Shown here piece by piece: positions 11,150 through 22,873 of a DNA stretch of 64,000 nt (its first letter is position 1; every line of letters begins with the position of its first letter). Where the stretch lies: positions 7,613,501 to 7,677,500 of the forward strand of contig JASXTE010000019.1 in NCBI GenBank assembly GCA_030280995.1, read 5' to 3'. Source of the stretch: Hemileia vastatrix. Its lineage: Eukaryota; Basidiomycota; Pucciniomycetes; Pucciniales; Zaghouaniaceae. The translations under genes and the position numbers were made by a program. The notes beneath the pieces are model-generated. The model was not told the origin of the DNA. It was given only the letters and a program-made list of their open reading frames with translations, and did no database searches.

Positions 11150-13044
11150 TCAAGCAGGAGTATTTGTGACATAACCTAGCCAGAGCTCAAAAGGTTTTCT
11201 TTCAGAAACATAATGTACAGTGCTATTATATGCAAATTCAAGGCCTGGTAATAAAGTAACCCAGTCATCTGTAAATCTTTCATTGTCTTTATATTCTAAT
11301 TCAAAGGCAAAATACCTTCTAATCATATCTTCCAGAGTTTGAATCATTCTCTCAACTAATCCATCAGTTTGAGGATGGTGGGCGGTAGATAATTTTTACT
11401 CACAGCCACATATATCCATTAAAGACATTCAAAATTCAGATATAATTTTTGGGTCTCTGTCAGAGATAATGGTTTTTTCGAAACCAATAATGTTAAATAT
11501 GTGTGACCACCATAATAAAGCTAAATCTTTGTTGAAAAAATCTTTGTGGGTGGGAATGAATTTGCACATTTTAGTGAATTTATCCACTATTAACCAACAA
11601 GAATTATAGTTGTCTTTTCCTTCTACATGAAGACCAGTGACAAAATCCATATTAATGATTTTCCATGGAGCATTAGGTGCTTCAATATGTTGCATTAATC
11701 TTGCTCTTTTGCATGTTAATTTTTTGATTTTTGGCAAGAATCACAAGATTCAACATACAATTTTGTGTCTTCAGACATATTAGACCACCATGCAGTATTT
11801 TTTATTCTGATCATGCTTTTTTTTAGATAAAGATGACCTTCCAATATATCATCATGACAAAGTTTCAAGATGGCTTCTTTCATAGAAGGCGGAACTACAA
11901 TAACATTAGTAAGTTTTCTCCTGTAATAAATGTAAACATTATTAATTAAAAACTTTCCTTTGATCAAAGCATTTTGGTACTTTGGGGGAAGAGTTTTTAT
12001 TAATTATTGAATTGAAGCATTCTTTGCATCATTTAAGATTGTAACTAATCTATTTAAATCTGAATCTTTTTCATATGAATCCAGAATTAATTGTAATAAC
12101 TCCTCTTCCATATCAACTATATAAATACCATGTATATTAATTGTATCATCTTCAGGTAAATAATCTGGGTTAAAGTCATAATTTGGTACAGGTAATCTAG
12201 ACAGCATATCTAAATTGGAATGAGCATTGCTAGCTCTGTGTATAATTGTCATTCTACCCATGTATTCTTGAGCAGCTAGTTACCACCTAATCATATTTCT
12301 GTTTGGTTTTTTTAGGTATAATAGGAATTTAACTGCACTAAAATCAGTAAACAACTCAAATATTTGGTCATCTAAGTAATAATGAAGTTTTTCCAAAGCC
12401 CATTCAACTTCTAAACACTCTAATTGAGTGGAACCATATTTCAATTCACTATTTCTTAAGGTTCTTTAAATATAAAAAATAGCTACTTCTGAGTTTCTAT
12501 CATTAATAATTTGTTTTTGGTGAAGAGAAGCTCCTAGTACAACAAAAATTGCATCTGTGTACAGTACAAATGGTTTATTTAAATCTGGGAGAGCAAGAAT
12601 TGGAGCAGAAATTAAACATTTTTTAAATGTATTAAAGGCTCTCTGTTATTCATCATTACAGATAAAAGCAACATCCTTTCTTGTTACTTTAGTAAGAGAT
12701 AAGGCTATGACTTTATAATTTTTATATATTGTCTATAATAGCCACACATTTCTAAAAAACTTTGAATTTCTCTTATAGAAGTTGGTTCTTTCAAAACTTT
12801 AATTGCAGCAACTTTATTTTAATCAACACAAATTTGTAAATCTGACGCAACAAGCTTTCAAGGATTGAAAGCCAAATTTACACTTTTTCAAAGATAAAGT
12901 CATGTTAATATCATCAATATTTTGAAAAACTCTATTTAAATGATTTATGTGCTCATCAAAAGTCTATTATGTCATAAATATAGGCCATTAACAATCCTTA
13001 AATTATTTCTTGATGAAAAGTATTATCCATCACTTTTTGGAAAC
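11150..13044 (-). pseudogene. gypsy-2 RNase H and integrase remnants
   Basis: Fragments in order: RNase H (12,004-12,960, many stops), the integrase zinc finger (11,716-11,967, with CDSCQKSKN), the integrase core (WLIVDKFTKMCKFIPTHK, SDRDPKIISEF in 11,429-11,737) and, after a break, the TDGLVERMIQTLEDMIRRYFAFELEYKDNE region. gypsy-1 has a stop in that last stretch where gypsy-2 is open, so the two copies decayed independently. Confidence 0.85.
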
Positions 13045-13638
13045 CTAAAGGAGAAATTTTGGCCCAAATGGCATTCTAACATACTTATATATTCCCATTT
13101 GTGGAGAAATTAACAAGAAATTTTGAGAGTTCTTTTCAACAGGAATTTGATAATAACCCTTATTACCATCTGGACAACTAATAAATTTTGAACCTTGCAA
13201 GGTAGCATGTATTGAATTTACTCTGGGTAAAGGATAAATATCATTCACTGTATAAGTATTCAATGCTCTATAATCCCCACATAATCTAGCTTTATCTTTT
13301 TCATAAGATATTAAGACAGGGGAGATGACACAATATTTTGGGGTAAAATAAACCATCTCAATAATTATAATTTTCAAGAGGGTAGTGATAATATCCTCAA
13401 TATCTTTTCTCTTTGTTGGAGAAGCAGGATATGGTTTTTTCTTTAGGCTGAGAGGGATTTCATTCAAGTTACAGGATAAAGAAATTTTCATTTCTTCCTT
13501 AAAAGCTCCTAATTCATGAGATCCATTAGCAAATGCCATAGGAAGAGATTTCATCAAGGCAATTATAGAATCTTTTTGACCACCACTTAAATTTTCACCA
13601 AATCTAGCATTGTTTATTTCAGAAAATAAGCTATTCAT
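13045..13638 (-). pseudogene. gypsy-2 reverse transcriptase, N-terminal two thirds
   Basis: The open frame contains KKKPYPASPTKRKDIEDI, CGDYRALN, DGNKGYYQIPVEKNSQNF and MPFGPK, then shifts. The catalytic YIDD region around 12,960-13,000 is damaged (reads as a shifted, stop-containing sequence), so this copy is dead. Confidence 0.88.
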
Positions 13639-13731
13639 CTCATCTGTTGACCTACCTTTACATTAAATTAATGAATTACAAGATTTTAAAAGGTGTGCAG
13701 AAGGTTTTTCAGAGGAAGAAATTTTAAATTT

Positions 13732-14097
13732 TTATTTTCCATTCTTACCCAATGTGAAAAAATTGTTTTTAGGATCTAAATGGATACCAAACATGGTCAA
13801 AATGTCATTTCTTATAATAAACCAACTGTTTAAGTTGTCATTTTTCATCACAATAAATTCACAGACAGCTCTAACAAAACCAGAATTATACTTGAAAAAT
13901 ACAGTGGTTTTGTATTTTCCAATGGGACATAAAACAGAACCATAACCTCTCCATTTTTTAGATTTCATAGGTAATAATATACTATGATGATATTTATCTA
14001 CAGAAGCTAGTTCTTTCTCAGACACTACACTTCCTCCAGCACCAGTGTCAAGAATAACATCAAAGTTTTTACCATTTATGATAACAGGTGCTCTCAA
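13732..14097 (-). pseudogene. gypsy-2 aspartic protease
   Basis: The open frame reads APVIINGKNFDVILDTGAG, then GSVVS, with the catalytic DTGA intact, then WRGYGSVLCPIGKYKT and the C-terminal segment FTLGKNGK that corresponds to the end of the gypsy-1 protease frame. It is cut off from gag and reverse transcriptase by stops. Confidence 0.88.
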
Positions 14098-14193
14098 TGG
14101 AGATATTAATATAGAGTTGTCAGTAATATTATTTATAATTTAAGAATTTTCTACTGAAGATAAATCCAAGTTATAAACTTCAGATAAATTATA

Positions 14194-16850
14194 TTAATAT
14201 TTGATATCTTGTTCCAGAATTAGAAATTCATTTAAAAAATCATTGTCATTAGAGATATTAATATCACAATCACAAGAAAAATTCTTACTATCATCTTCAG
14301 GATTATCTGTTTCCTCAGTTTTTTCAACAAGGTGTATTTTCTTGTCCAAAAATTTCCATTTTTCCATGACTTGTTTCAATTGAAAAAAAGTTTTTGTTTC
14401 ATATTTCTTAGGTGAAACTGGGGCAGAGAGTTTACCAGATTTTTCTCGGAGTTTTCATTAAAGCCTCTGCTTATCATTGTAAGATTTTAAGGTATAACTC
14501 TTTGTTTCATATCTATGGTTGATTAATACTTCATTACAGATATTAATAAAAGAAGAATATTCTCTTACATGCTCAGTTCTAGCTACAATAGAATCTCTGA
14601 GAGAATTTTGTAATTTATAGAGAATTTTGTCTCTCCAAATATTATTATCCATATTTGGATCTATAGCTCTAAAAACATTTTTTTATTTTCATAAGGAAAT
14701 CAATAGGTTTTTCAGCTGAGGTGGATATATATTTAGAATTCTCATATAATCTTTGTTGTTCCAACCTAAATTTTGAACCACCAAAATTATTTTCACTTAA
14801 TGTCTTCCACTTATTCCATGTATAGCAATTTTTATCCAAAAAAAAGACTCATACCACATCAATGCTACATTATAAAATAAAGATATTAATTTAGAAACAA
14901 TTTCTTCATCTGGAAATTTATAAGAACTCTTTAAATTATCTATTCATTGAAGAAAATTTTGTTAATCAGATGAAGAATCACCATAAAATGTAGAATATTG
15001 ATCAAGTTTGGGCCAATTCTTATTGTTACTAGGCCTGTTAACTTTAAGATTGAGACTATTCATACTAATCAATTCTCGAAGCTTAGAAAGGTGTTAAGAA
15101 ATTTAATTATTTAAAGAAAAAGCTGGTTCATCATGAGTATTAAATTTTTTGTTTGTCACAAAAGATTTCATAGACTCATTGTAAGATTGATTAGTGGCTA
15201 CATAAAATGAGCACATTCTTTGTTCAGGCTGTTTACCTTTATTTTTAATAGTAGAATTTTTTTACTACATTTTAATGTTCATCAGGAAGAGCTGGTAATG
15301 TAAAAACCTTTTCCTCACAATTTGATAATTTATTTCTTAAAATAAGAATATAAGAAAGTTGATTATTAATTTTTGCAAAAGATAGAATATTTCTGTCTTA
15401 CTCTACTGATAATTTATTACTCAAAGCTTAGAAATAAATTTTAAACTTTTTCAATTCATTAGGGGGTATCAAAGTTAGAAATTTGTAATTCTTTAAAAGG
15501 TATTTCACAACATAAAAATAAAGCCACATATTGGACATCAATTCTCAGTAAAAAGGTGCTTTATAGGAACAATATGGAATATTTAAAAAAATAATCATGG
15601 TTTATTTGACCAAAAAAAGAGGCATTTTGAAAATGAAGATTTCTAACTTTGATACTCCCTATTTTGTAAGGTTCTATTATCATTTTTAAATGAATTTTTT
15701 TCATCTATGAGGTGTTTTAATTCACTAATAACTTTATGCAGATGATGATTTTTATTTGAAAGTGATTTGTGATCATTTTTATGACTTTTTGTTGATCTAG
15801 TAAATGATTTAAAGTGTCTTTTAATTTAAAATAAGCTGTATCTTGTACAGAAGAACTCACTTTACAATGAAAATGCAAATTATTTAATCTGTAATTTTCA
15901 TGATTTAATAAATCTTTTAAAACATTATCTTTTATTACACTAAAATCAAGAGAATCTTTCAAAATCTCTTCAGAAGCTTGTTCAAGTAAAACCTAAATTT
16001 CAGGTGCAACAGAATAATTTTTAATTGAAAGAGGAGGATTTACTAAAGAAGTTGAAGTTAAATGTAAAGAATCATCAAATGAAAATTTACTGATTACATC
16101 ATTTGGACTACTCATAAGAGGAATTTGTTTCTTGAGAGGTTTTACAGTTCTATCACCACTTTCAACAACATTACCTGAGGAGGAAGTTTTAGTATTATAA
16201 ATACTAACATGTCTATCAAAAAGATTGTTTACCACGTCAGAGGAGGAAGCTTCCCCTGCACCTAAGCCTTCTTTTTTCTGCTTCCCTGGTAAGAATTTAC
16301 AGGTGGAGGATGGTAATTGTGTGTCCTGGATGGGCCAGGTTGACTATTTAGAGGAGGTTGCACATTCTTCTGGTAATGATTCATGAGATAATCCCATTTC
16401 CAATTTTCAACCTCCATAGTCTTTGAGGTTTGTTGAGGAAGATGTGGATTTTATTGTATAATGTGATGATGACTTTGGCTTTTCTTTAAAAGCTCTTGCA
16501 TCTGATCCCAAAGTGTATCCACTCTGGCTTTGTACCTCATATTTTCTACTTTCATTTTTTATATGACCTGATAGGTTGTTTACTTGCTGTTCCAAAGGGA
16601 TCTTTTTTATTTTTATATTTCTAAGGAATTTAACAGATTTATTAGAGGTTTGATTTTTCTCTGAATTGTTGGAGAAGGAAGGTTTATCACTTCTCCTGAC
16701 ATTACAATGTCCTGAAGAATTTGATGATTTTCTGTCAGCTGAAGAATTTTTATAAGTTAATTTTGAAGAACCTACAGATTTAACATCAACATCTACCTCT
16801 ATTTCATCAACATGTAAATTATCCATGCTATCAGTTAAATTTCTAGACAT
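14194..16850 (-). pseudogene. gypsy-2 gag remnant
   Basis: An ATG at 16,850 opens a 148-codon frame rich in Ser, Asn and Lys, ending at 16,407. Downstream fragments include a capsid piece at 14,458-14,652 (LQNSLRDSIVARTEHVREYSSFINICNEVLINHRYE) that aligns with the gypsy-1 capsid, and an acidic linker at 14,194-14,379. Many stops and shifts lie between. MITE C1 (15,461-15,660) is inserted in it. Confidence 0.8.
15461..15660. mobile_element. MITE family C, copy 1
   Basis: A 200-bp element with terminal inverted repeats AGGGGGTATCAAAGTTAG and its complement, flanked by ATT on both sides (15,458-15,460 and 15,661-15,663). It is inserted in the gypsy-2 gag region. The outermost ~14 bp match the ends of the HARBI1-type elements H1 and H2, so it is probably a non-autonomous derivative moved by that transposase. 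Confidence 0.88.
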
Positions 16851-17474
16851 AAAATTTGTATCCTGAAAAAAAATCAAAGTTAATTTACAATGATTTTAAA
16901 TTAAAATTTAAGAGATAAAATATGTAATTTAATTTTAAATCAAAAATATGAGGAACAAATTTAAATTTACACTGAATATTATTCAAGTTATAAAACAATA
17001 ATCAAAGCAATTTTTTATTTCAATTTATTTAATTTTATTATATTAATTAAAATAATAACCAAAAAAAACTCTATTTGGGACTAAACACTGAGTGTTATTA
17101 TTGTCAACCAAATTATCAAGTATTAATGAATAATTAATTGAATAATTAGTCAAAAAATACTCACCTTTTAGGACTAAGAGAACTACTCTATTATTTCCAA
17201 TTAGGAAAAAATTAAAAAAATGATTACTTACACACAGTGACCAAGCAAAAATAGCCAATGACACTGTTAAAAAAGCTCAAAGTTAAACTTACTATAGTGA
17301 TCAAAAAATAACTCTGAAATACATACTAATTTAAGTATATATAAACCTATTTTCTAAAACTCTGGTCCAAATCACAGCCATGAAAAAAGTTTGTTTTTCA
17401 TGCAAGGGTGGTCCATGTGTCAAGTCATTTCTCCAAAAAATCAAAAATCATTGTTATTAGGAAAGGCCCACAAT

Positions 17475-18751
17475 TTTCAGCAGGTTGTCTAGAAGAAGGA
17501 AGAGAAATACAAAAAAAAATAGATGAAGAAGAGAAAACAAGAAAACAATAAGAAAAATACTTAAGGAATAACTACAAATACTAAAGAAGCTAAGGATTCT
17601 CAAATACAGCTATTGGACATTAAGGGTTAGTTTAAATCAAGTAAGTAAATTTATTTCTATCTGCTATATCAAAACAGAAAATGAAACAATTGAACCACTC
17701 TTAAAGCAACCTTGTATATAGTTAATTTTATCAGCTTATTTATTGTAAACACAGTAATAAATTTGATAGAAAAATACTAGATATTTTAACAAAAATGTTA
17801 TTTATAAATTGTAAAGTTATGTAAGTAATTATGACTAAAAAGTGAGAACCCAAAACCTTTATATAGGTAAATGAGGCCCTCTGAGATGTTACTAAGGGTA
17901 AAAAAGAAAAGAAACAAATAAAATGAAGTGCTACAGAAAAATAATGGTTCTACATAGCTATTTGCAAAAACAGAAAAAAGGACCCCAATGTATTCATCCC
18001 TTTAAACACTGTAAAAATTTAAGTTATTAAATAGAATCTAGTTTGATCAACTACAGAGAATTGTAACTATAGTAATTACAAACATGTTACATTTTGTTGT
18101 ATTGTGAAAAATCCAAATTTTTTAATGAAAAAATTATATTTTATACTATTTGGGATGTGCAATTTTTTATATCTAACTAATATGGCTTAAAAAAATATAG
18201 AGAAAGCAATTTAATCATTTGTACTAGTATAATAAATGATTTAATTAAACAATTATTTTAATAAAATCAATTTTATTAAAATAAAACACTTATATTTTAA
18301 GATAAAGGTTTTACTTATTTAATTTACTTGTTTACTTAATTAATTAATTATTTTATTTTATTTTATTTTATTGGTCCAATTGTGAGAAAAATGGAATGCT
18401 CAATAAATTTTTAAAGTATTTTTATTCTTTTGATTTACTTTATATAATTAATTTATTAATTACATTATAAGTTGATGTTTTTACTTATAATATTTTGTAA
18501 TTAATTAATTATAAATTTATAATCATTAAGTACACAAAAAAATACTAATATTTTTATAGAATATAATTTTATCTTTTATTTAAATGTATATACATTATAT
18601 ATAATAATAAAATTAATATAACAATTAATTCAAAACATATTGTTGTATAATTGTATTTTAATATAATATTCAACTTGTATATTTTTAAATAAAATTCTTA
18701 TTGTAATTTAACATAATATTATACTTGCCCTTCAATATAGCTTGGCTGACA
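17475..18751 (-). repeat. gypsy-2 5' LTR
   Basis: 1,277 bp, very AT-rich, running from TTTCAG to CTGACA in plus-strand reading. The inner flank has the conserved GGGCCTTTCC primer-region motif. The outer edge abuts HARBI1-type transposase sequence. Confidence 0.8.
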
Positions 18752-19561
18752 GTTATGGTACCATATCCTATGTTAAAGAGATTATCTTAATGTCTTAGAG
18801 CTGCACCATTTCCATTTGAACCAAAGCAAAATAGTGCAGCAGAAAGTTGAAAGGCAGGTTTATGCTGTTTTTTATGGGAATTATTATTGAAGATAGTATG
18901 ATATGAGATGAGTTGACCAAGTTTGAAAAAATAATCAGGAGAAGTTCCAAAAAGTTGTGTGAAGCTTAAATGAGGAATTTCAAGAATTGAGGCAAGATCA
19001 TATCTGGGATCATGATAAAGATTTGGCCTTCTTGGAATAATGTAACCCTATTTAGAAAGATAAGAAATTTAAGCTAAAGTTTCTTAAAAACTAGAGTCAG
19101 AATCAGATGCAGCAGCTAAATTTAAAGTGATAGAATTCATAGCTGAGTGAAGTTGCTTCCTAGTAGAGAGGTGCTTCATTATTTTTGGTAGAAAGTTTAG
19201 GTGATGAGTGGGAAGTGGGAATTTGCCACCAAATGAGCAGGTGGGGTGTGTAGATAGAAAAAAAATTTTTGTGTTTGCCACCATAATTAAGTAGCATATA
19301 GTGAAGAGAGACTTAAGGATGGAATCTGCAATTGTATGTCATTTGACTTTCTTACTAATTAATCATGGATGTGATGAGTTTGGGATCAGGAATTAGGAAC
19401 AGAAATTGGGGTATGTGAGGTGGGATAATGCATTATGGTGCAATTCTTATCCACTATACCTGGAGCTAGTGGATAATAATCTTCCCCAATTAATAATGTC
19501 TGATGTGGGAAAAAAATATTCCTGATCCCTAATTGTGGATCCCTGAAAATTGATACACCTT
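18752..19561 (-). pseudogene. HARBI1-type (PIF/Harbinger) element fragment H0 with transposase N-terminal part
   Basis: Minus-strand coding from 19,284 begins with a segment shared with H1 and H2 (MKHLSTRK, then a LAYML-like region), followed in degraded frames by the counterpart of the H2 segment from YHDSRYD to HFFQTSPD. It ends at 18,752 where the gypsy-2 LTR cuts it. The outer end near 19,561 has a decayed terminal repeat (TTGATACACCTT for TTGATACCCCCT). The sequence before it, containing the GATCCCTAATTGTGGATCC motif, is also in the H1 and H2 ends. Confidence 0.8.
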
Positions 19562-19828
19562 ATTTTTGATACTGCATAATCTCCTTACACAATTAAAGAT
19601 GAATGTATTAATCTTTAGGAAGATGAACCTCCTGAACCTCCTCTAACTATTGAATAATTCTCTAGTTTATTATCTAAACCTGATTAAAAGCATTTTAAAA
19701 CTCTTCCTATCACTCTTCATTATTTTGAAGACACAGCTTTATTATCTTCAATTACTCAAATTATTTCTTGTTTTATTCTTTATAATAGTTATGACAATGC
19801 CAATTCTGAGGAGCCAGCCATTTTTATT
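19562..19828. other. no recognisable gene
   Basis: AT-rich DNA between the end of H0 and the microsatellite. Short peptide stretches on the plus strand (for example EDEPPEPPLTIE) suggest a decayed retroelement, but nothing can be assigned. Confidence 0.4.
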
Positions 19829-20272
19829 TCATTTTATTTCATTTTATTATATTATATTATATTATATTATATTTTATTTTATTATATTATATTATATTTT
19901 ATTTTATTTTATTTTATTTTATTTTATTTTATTTTATTTTATTTTATTTTATTTCATTTTATTTCATTTTATTTTATTTTATTTTATTTTATTTTATTTT
20001 ATTTTATTTTATTTTATTTTATTTTATTTTATTTTATTTTATTTTATTTTATTTTATTTTATTTTATTTTATTTTATTTTATTTTATTTTATTTTATTTT
20101 ATTTTATTTTATTTTATTTTATTTTATTTTATTTTATTTTATTTTATTTTATTTTATTTTATTTTATTTTATTTTATTTTATTTTATTTTATTTTATTTT
20201 ATTTTATTTTATTTTATTTTATTTTATTTTATTTTATTTTATTTTATTTTATCTTATTTTTATTTTATTTTA
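19829..20272. repeat. TTTTA pentanucleotide microsatellite
   Basis: About 440 bp of near-perfect (TTTTA)n. The first ~60 bp carry TTATA variants and there are a few C interruptions; the bulk from ~19,975 is pure. The 207-codon open frame across it merely repeats FILFY-type residues because the unit length has no stop in that phase. Confidence 0.98.
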
Positions 20273-20387
20273 ATTTACACTAATTCATGAGTTATACCAT
20301 TATGGGTTAGCATAAAAATCTGGCAAAAATGATATTCATGAAGTGAGATAAGTAAAAAAAAATATTAAAAAAAAAAAAACCTCTAAC

Positions 20388-20790
20388 CTTAAAAAACCTA
20401 GGTCACTGCTATTCAGAAGAGACTTTGCTTCTCTCTCAGCTAGACTGCTTCTGGCTGGGAGGCGCTAAAAAAAGATTAAAAAACACTTATCTTAAACAAT
20501 GGAGTCCACTGCTAGTCAGAATTGACTTTGGATCTCTCCCAGACAGGCTGCTGCTGGCTTGGAGATTCCAAAAAAATAGTGAAAAAAACTCTCACCTTAA
20601 AAAACCAAGGTTTCTGCTAGTCAGAAGCTACTTTGGTTCTCTCTTAGCCAGGCTGCTTCTGGCTGGGAGGCTCCAAAAAAAAGTGAAAAAAATTCTTACC
20701 TTGAACAACCAAGGTAACTGCTAGTCATCAGCAACTTTGGTTCTCTCTCAGCCAGGCTTCTTCTGCCTGAGAGGTGAAAAGGTTTGGCTA
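20388..20790. repeat. four-copy ~104-bp tandem repeat
   Basis: Units start at about 20,388, 20,491, 20,596 and 20,700 (spacing 103, 105 and 104). Each contains CTTAAAAAACC-like sequence, CTGCTAGTCAGAA, and a CTCTCAGCCAGGCTGCTTCT block followed by an A-rich tract. Copies are diverged. The array lies just upstream of the gypsy chromodomain remnant and may belong to that element. Confidence 0.9.
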
Positions 20791-20826
20791 AGCTCACAAT
20801 TGCTTTCTACATAATGCCCAAGCACC

Positions 20827-21190
20827 AAGCTAGATCACAAGAAGTTGGGCCCATTTAAGATCAAGCGCAGAATATTTAACTCAGCATATTAATTGGAACT
20901 ACCACTTTCAATAAGAGAAGTACACCCAGTGTTCAATATCTTCTTATTCACAAAGCACCAAGGAGACACAATACCAGGGCACCTAGGAGAGCCACCAGCA
21001 CCAGTCTATGTTGGAAATAAAGAGGATTTTGAGGTAGAAAATATTATTGCTAAGCAGGTGCACAGAGGGAAGGTTTAGTACCTGGTGCACTGGAAAGTTT
21101 ATGGAGTAGGAGATAGGTCCTGGGAGCCAGTAGAGAACTTAAATAATGCTAAGGAGAAGGTGAAGGATTTTGAGAGGAAGAATGGGGGGT
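20827..21190 (+). pseudogene. gypsy pol C-terminus with chromodomain (gypsy-4 relic)
   Basis: One frame with two internal stops (20,890 and 21,079) reads KLDHKKLGPFKIK, ELPLSIREVHPVFNIFL, then EVENIIAKQVHRGKV and YLVHWKVYGVGDRSWEPVENL, a textbook chromodomain with its aromatic residues (Y, W, W). It differs from the gypsy-1/2 chromodomains and resembles the lineage of fungal gypsy elements with the HPVFHVSLL segment. A purine tract and an LTR follow, so this is the 3' end of a plus-strand element whose 5' part is gone. Confidence 0.92.
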
Positions 21191-21214
21191 AGGAGGGGTA
21201 AAAAGGGTGGGTAA
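21181..21214 (+). other. gypsy-4 polypurine tract
   Basis: A 34-base purine-rich run (AATGGGGGGTAGGAGGGG and onward) ends immediately before the TGTTAG start of the following LTR, the position used to prime plus-strand synthesis. Confidence 0.75.
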
Positions 21215-21525
21215 TGTTAGAATTTGGGTTGAGAGGTGAGGAGGAGGAGCGCTTTGGGTGCTATGCATTGTAATAGGCAGAGGCAAGGGATATTTCATAA
21301 GGGGGTTTTATGTGACAAGTGATGTGGGGTTCTCCTCATTGGACAACTTATATTGTAATCCAGTTACTTCTTAGTCACACTGCTGTATTAGCATAGTCAG
21401 TCCCATCTCACTGTTGGGAACCCCAACATAGTCAGTCTAGTTAGGTTCACTGCTTAGTAGCATAGTCAGTCCTGTCTTAGGCTAGCATCAGCACTAGCAG
21501 TAGTCTGCCTTCTTAGGTCTTAACA
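21215..21525 (+). repeat. gypsy-4 3' LTR
   Basis: 311 bp starting TGTTAGAATTTGGG and ending GGTCTTAACA, so the ends are inverted (TGTTA/TAACA). It sits directly after the chromodomain and purine tract. Length and sequence differ from the >1.1-kb LTRs of gypsy-1 to gypsy-3. Confidence 0.8.
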
Positions 21526-21559
21526 CTTACACATATTTTTCTTGCACATATTTTTCTTA

Positions 21560-21941
21560 CACATATTTTTCCATCCTTATGTACCTCCCTACAATATTCC
21601 CAACGTGCGCTGGATATCCCCATCAGGGATATCTTACTTGGCACATAGTGAAAGCCAGTAGTAGAAGCCTTTTTTACTTGACAATTTTTGAATATCTTCC
21701 CCATTTGCTTGGTTGTTAAGTCCATTTTACCTTTTGTTTTATATTTTAGTTCAATTGCCATTTTCTGATACATAATAATTTTTGAGGCAGGTAGACATCC
21801 CACACATGTAGACTTTTCGCAGCTAAAGTGGGCATTGCAGTTTGATTTTGTTTGCAACCAATTGATTACAATCTGAAGATCACTCTTGGTTAGTTGAGTA
21901 TACTTTTGAGCAATGGTTTTTTTAAGGCATAATAGAATCAA
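21560..21941 (-). pseudogene. SANT/Myb-like protein relic
   Basis: The minus-strand frame reads KTIAQKYTQLTKSDLQIVIN, then WLQTKSNCNAHF, VGCLPASK and TTKQMGKIFKNCQVKKASTTGF. It aligns with the protein encoded convergently to the transposase in H1 and H2 (QLKKDDHLILINFHRTKSNYDSC, VGQPPASK, SKQMSECFKHYQSKYKK). These are helix-rich SANT/Myb-like DNA-binding domains common in rust proteins of this type. No HARBI1-type ends were found around it, so it is a stray fragment. The 3' end of the frame runs into a 14-16-bp triplicate (CACATATTTTTCTT) at 21,526-21,572. Confidence 0.7.
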
Positions 21942-22327
21942 AACTAGGGAGAAAACAAAAATATTAATGTATGATAAACTTTGATGGATAAGAAAGTGAA
22001 ATCCTAATAAATATTTGGTGAGATAAGACCAACTGAAATAGAAGAGAGAATAAAAACATGAGCTTGATCAGGTGATGAGGAAAGAAATGAAAAAGGAAAA
22101 CTTACAGTGATGAAGAATATATAAATTTGAGTGGGCAATCTTAATCAAGAAAGAACAAAATAGGATAACATGGGGTTGGGGGCAAACGGATCTGATGTGC
22201 CATGGATTAGGGGGATTTGTGTATTAGTGGGTTGAATTGTGGTTGTTGAAATGGTACAAGAATAGGAAGTATTTGACCTAATGTTTGACACATGTAACCC
22301 CACGTAAGTCATTTATGATGGCGTTTT

Positions 22328-22540
22328 CACCACAAAAACACAGCCAGCACCTGCTAGCAGGTGCCAACCCCTCAATCCATTTGTGATTCAAGCATAACTC
22401 AGATTTGATACCGCGCAAGCTGGCATGCTCAGTGTCCAGTGCGCGGTCTTCTCAGAAGAATTGCAGCTGAGTTAAAACTGAATCAAGTCAAAGATAGGGA
22501 TCGGCACCTGCTACCAGGTGCCCACATTTTTTTTCTGGTG
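22328..22540. mobile_element. MITE family A, copy 1
   Basis: 213 bp beginning CACCACAAAAACACAG and ending in TTTTCTGGTG, with palindromic blocks just inside each end (CACCTGCTAGCAGGTG on the left, GGCACCTGCTACCAGGTGCC on the right). Flanks are TTT and CTT. Same length and layout as the copy at 28,355. Confidence 0.85.
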
Positions 22541-22744
22541 CTTTGAATGGCGTTTTGAGACTGAAGTCCGCCAGGCATATATGGTAATGTTTGACACCCC
22601 CTAATAAATTGATTGCAAAGTATGATGACATGAAGTTATCCCACATAGTTCGATATAAACCTGGTTTCATCTGACTTGGCGGCCACCAAAATTTTTGCCG
22701 AAGTAGCGTCCTTCCCCCACGTCGGCTGTTTGCACGTGGTGTTA

Positions 22745-22873
22745 CAGACCGGCATTCTTAGTGCTCAGAGTGAAGTCTTCTCAGAGTAATTACAGCTGAG
22801 CTAAAACTGATTCAAACCAAGGATAGAGATTGGCACCAGCTACTAGGTGCCCACACTTTTTTTATTTCTGGTG
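22745..22873. mobile_element. MITE family A, truncated copy 2
   Basis: Matches the right ~130 bp of copy 1 (CAGCTGAGCTAAAACTGA block, the palindrome GGCACCAGCTACTAGGTGCC, end TTTCTGGTG). The left end is missing or replaced by unrelated sequence. Confidence 0.75.

Larger units (their letters stand above)
10453..18751 (-). mobile_element. Ty3/gypsy element (gypsy-2), old copy
   Basis: A second chromodomain gypsy element on the minus strand, same family as gypsy-1 by protein motifs but far more decayed. The 5' LTR is complete (17,475-18,751). Of the 3' LTR only the last 77 bp (10,453-10,529) are in the window, because the CACTA-like terminus at 10,452 cuts it. It inserted into a HARBI1-type transposase frame (18,752 onward), so GTTAT at 18,752-18,756 is the likely target duplication; its partner lies outside the window. 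It carries a 200-bp MITE at 15,461. Confidence 0.9.

Noticed and set aside
19650..20273. 207-codon open frame of FILFY-type repeats
   Set aside because: It is a translation of the TTTTA microsatellite; no stop occurs in that phase by composition alone.
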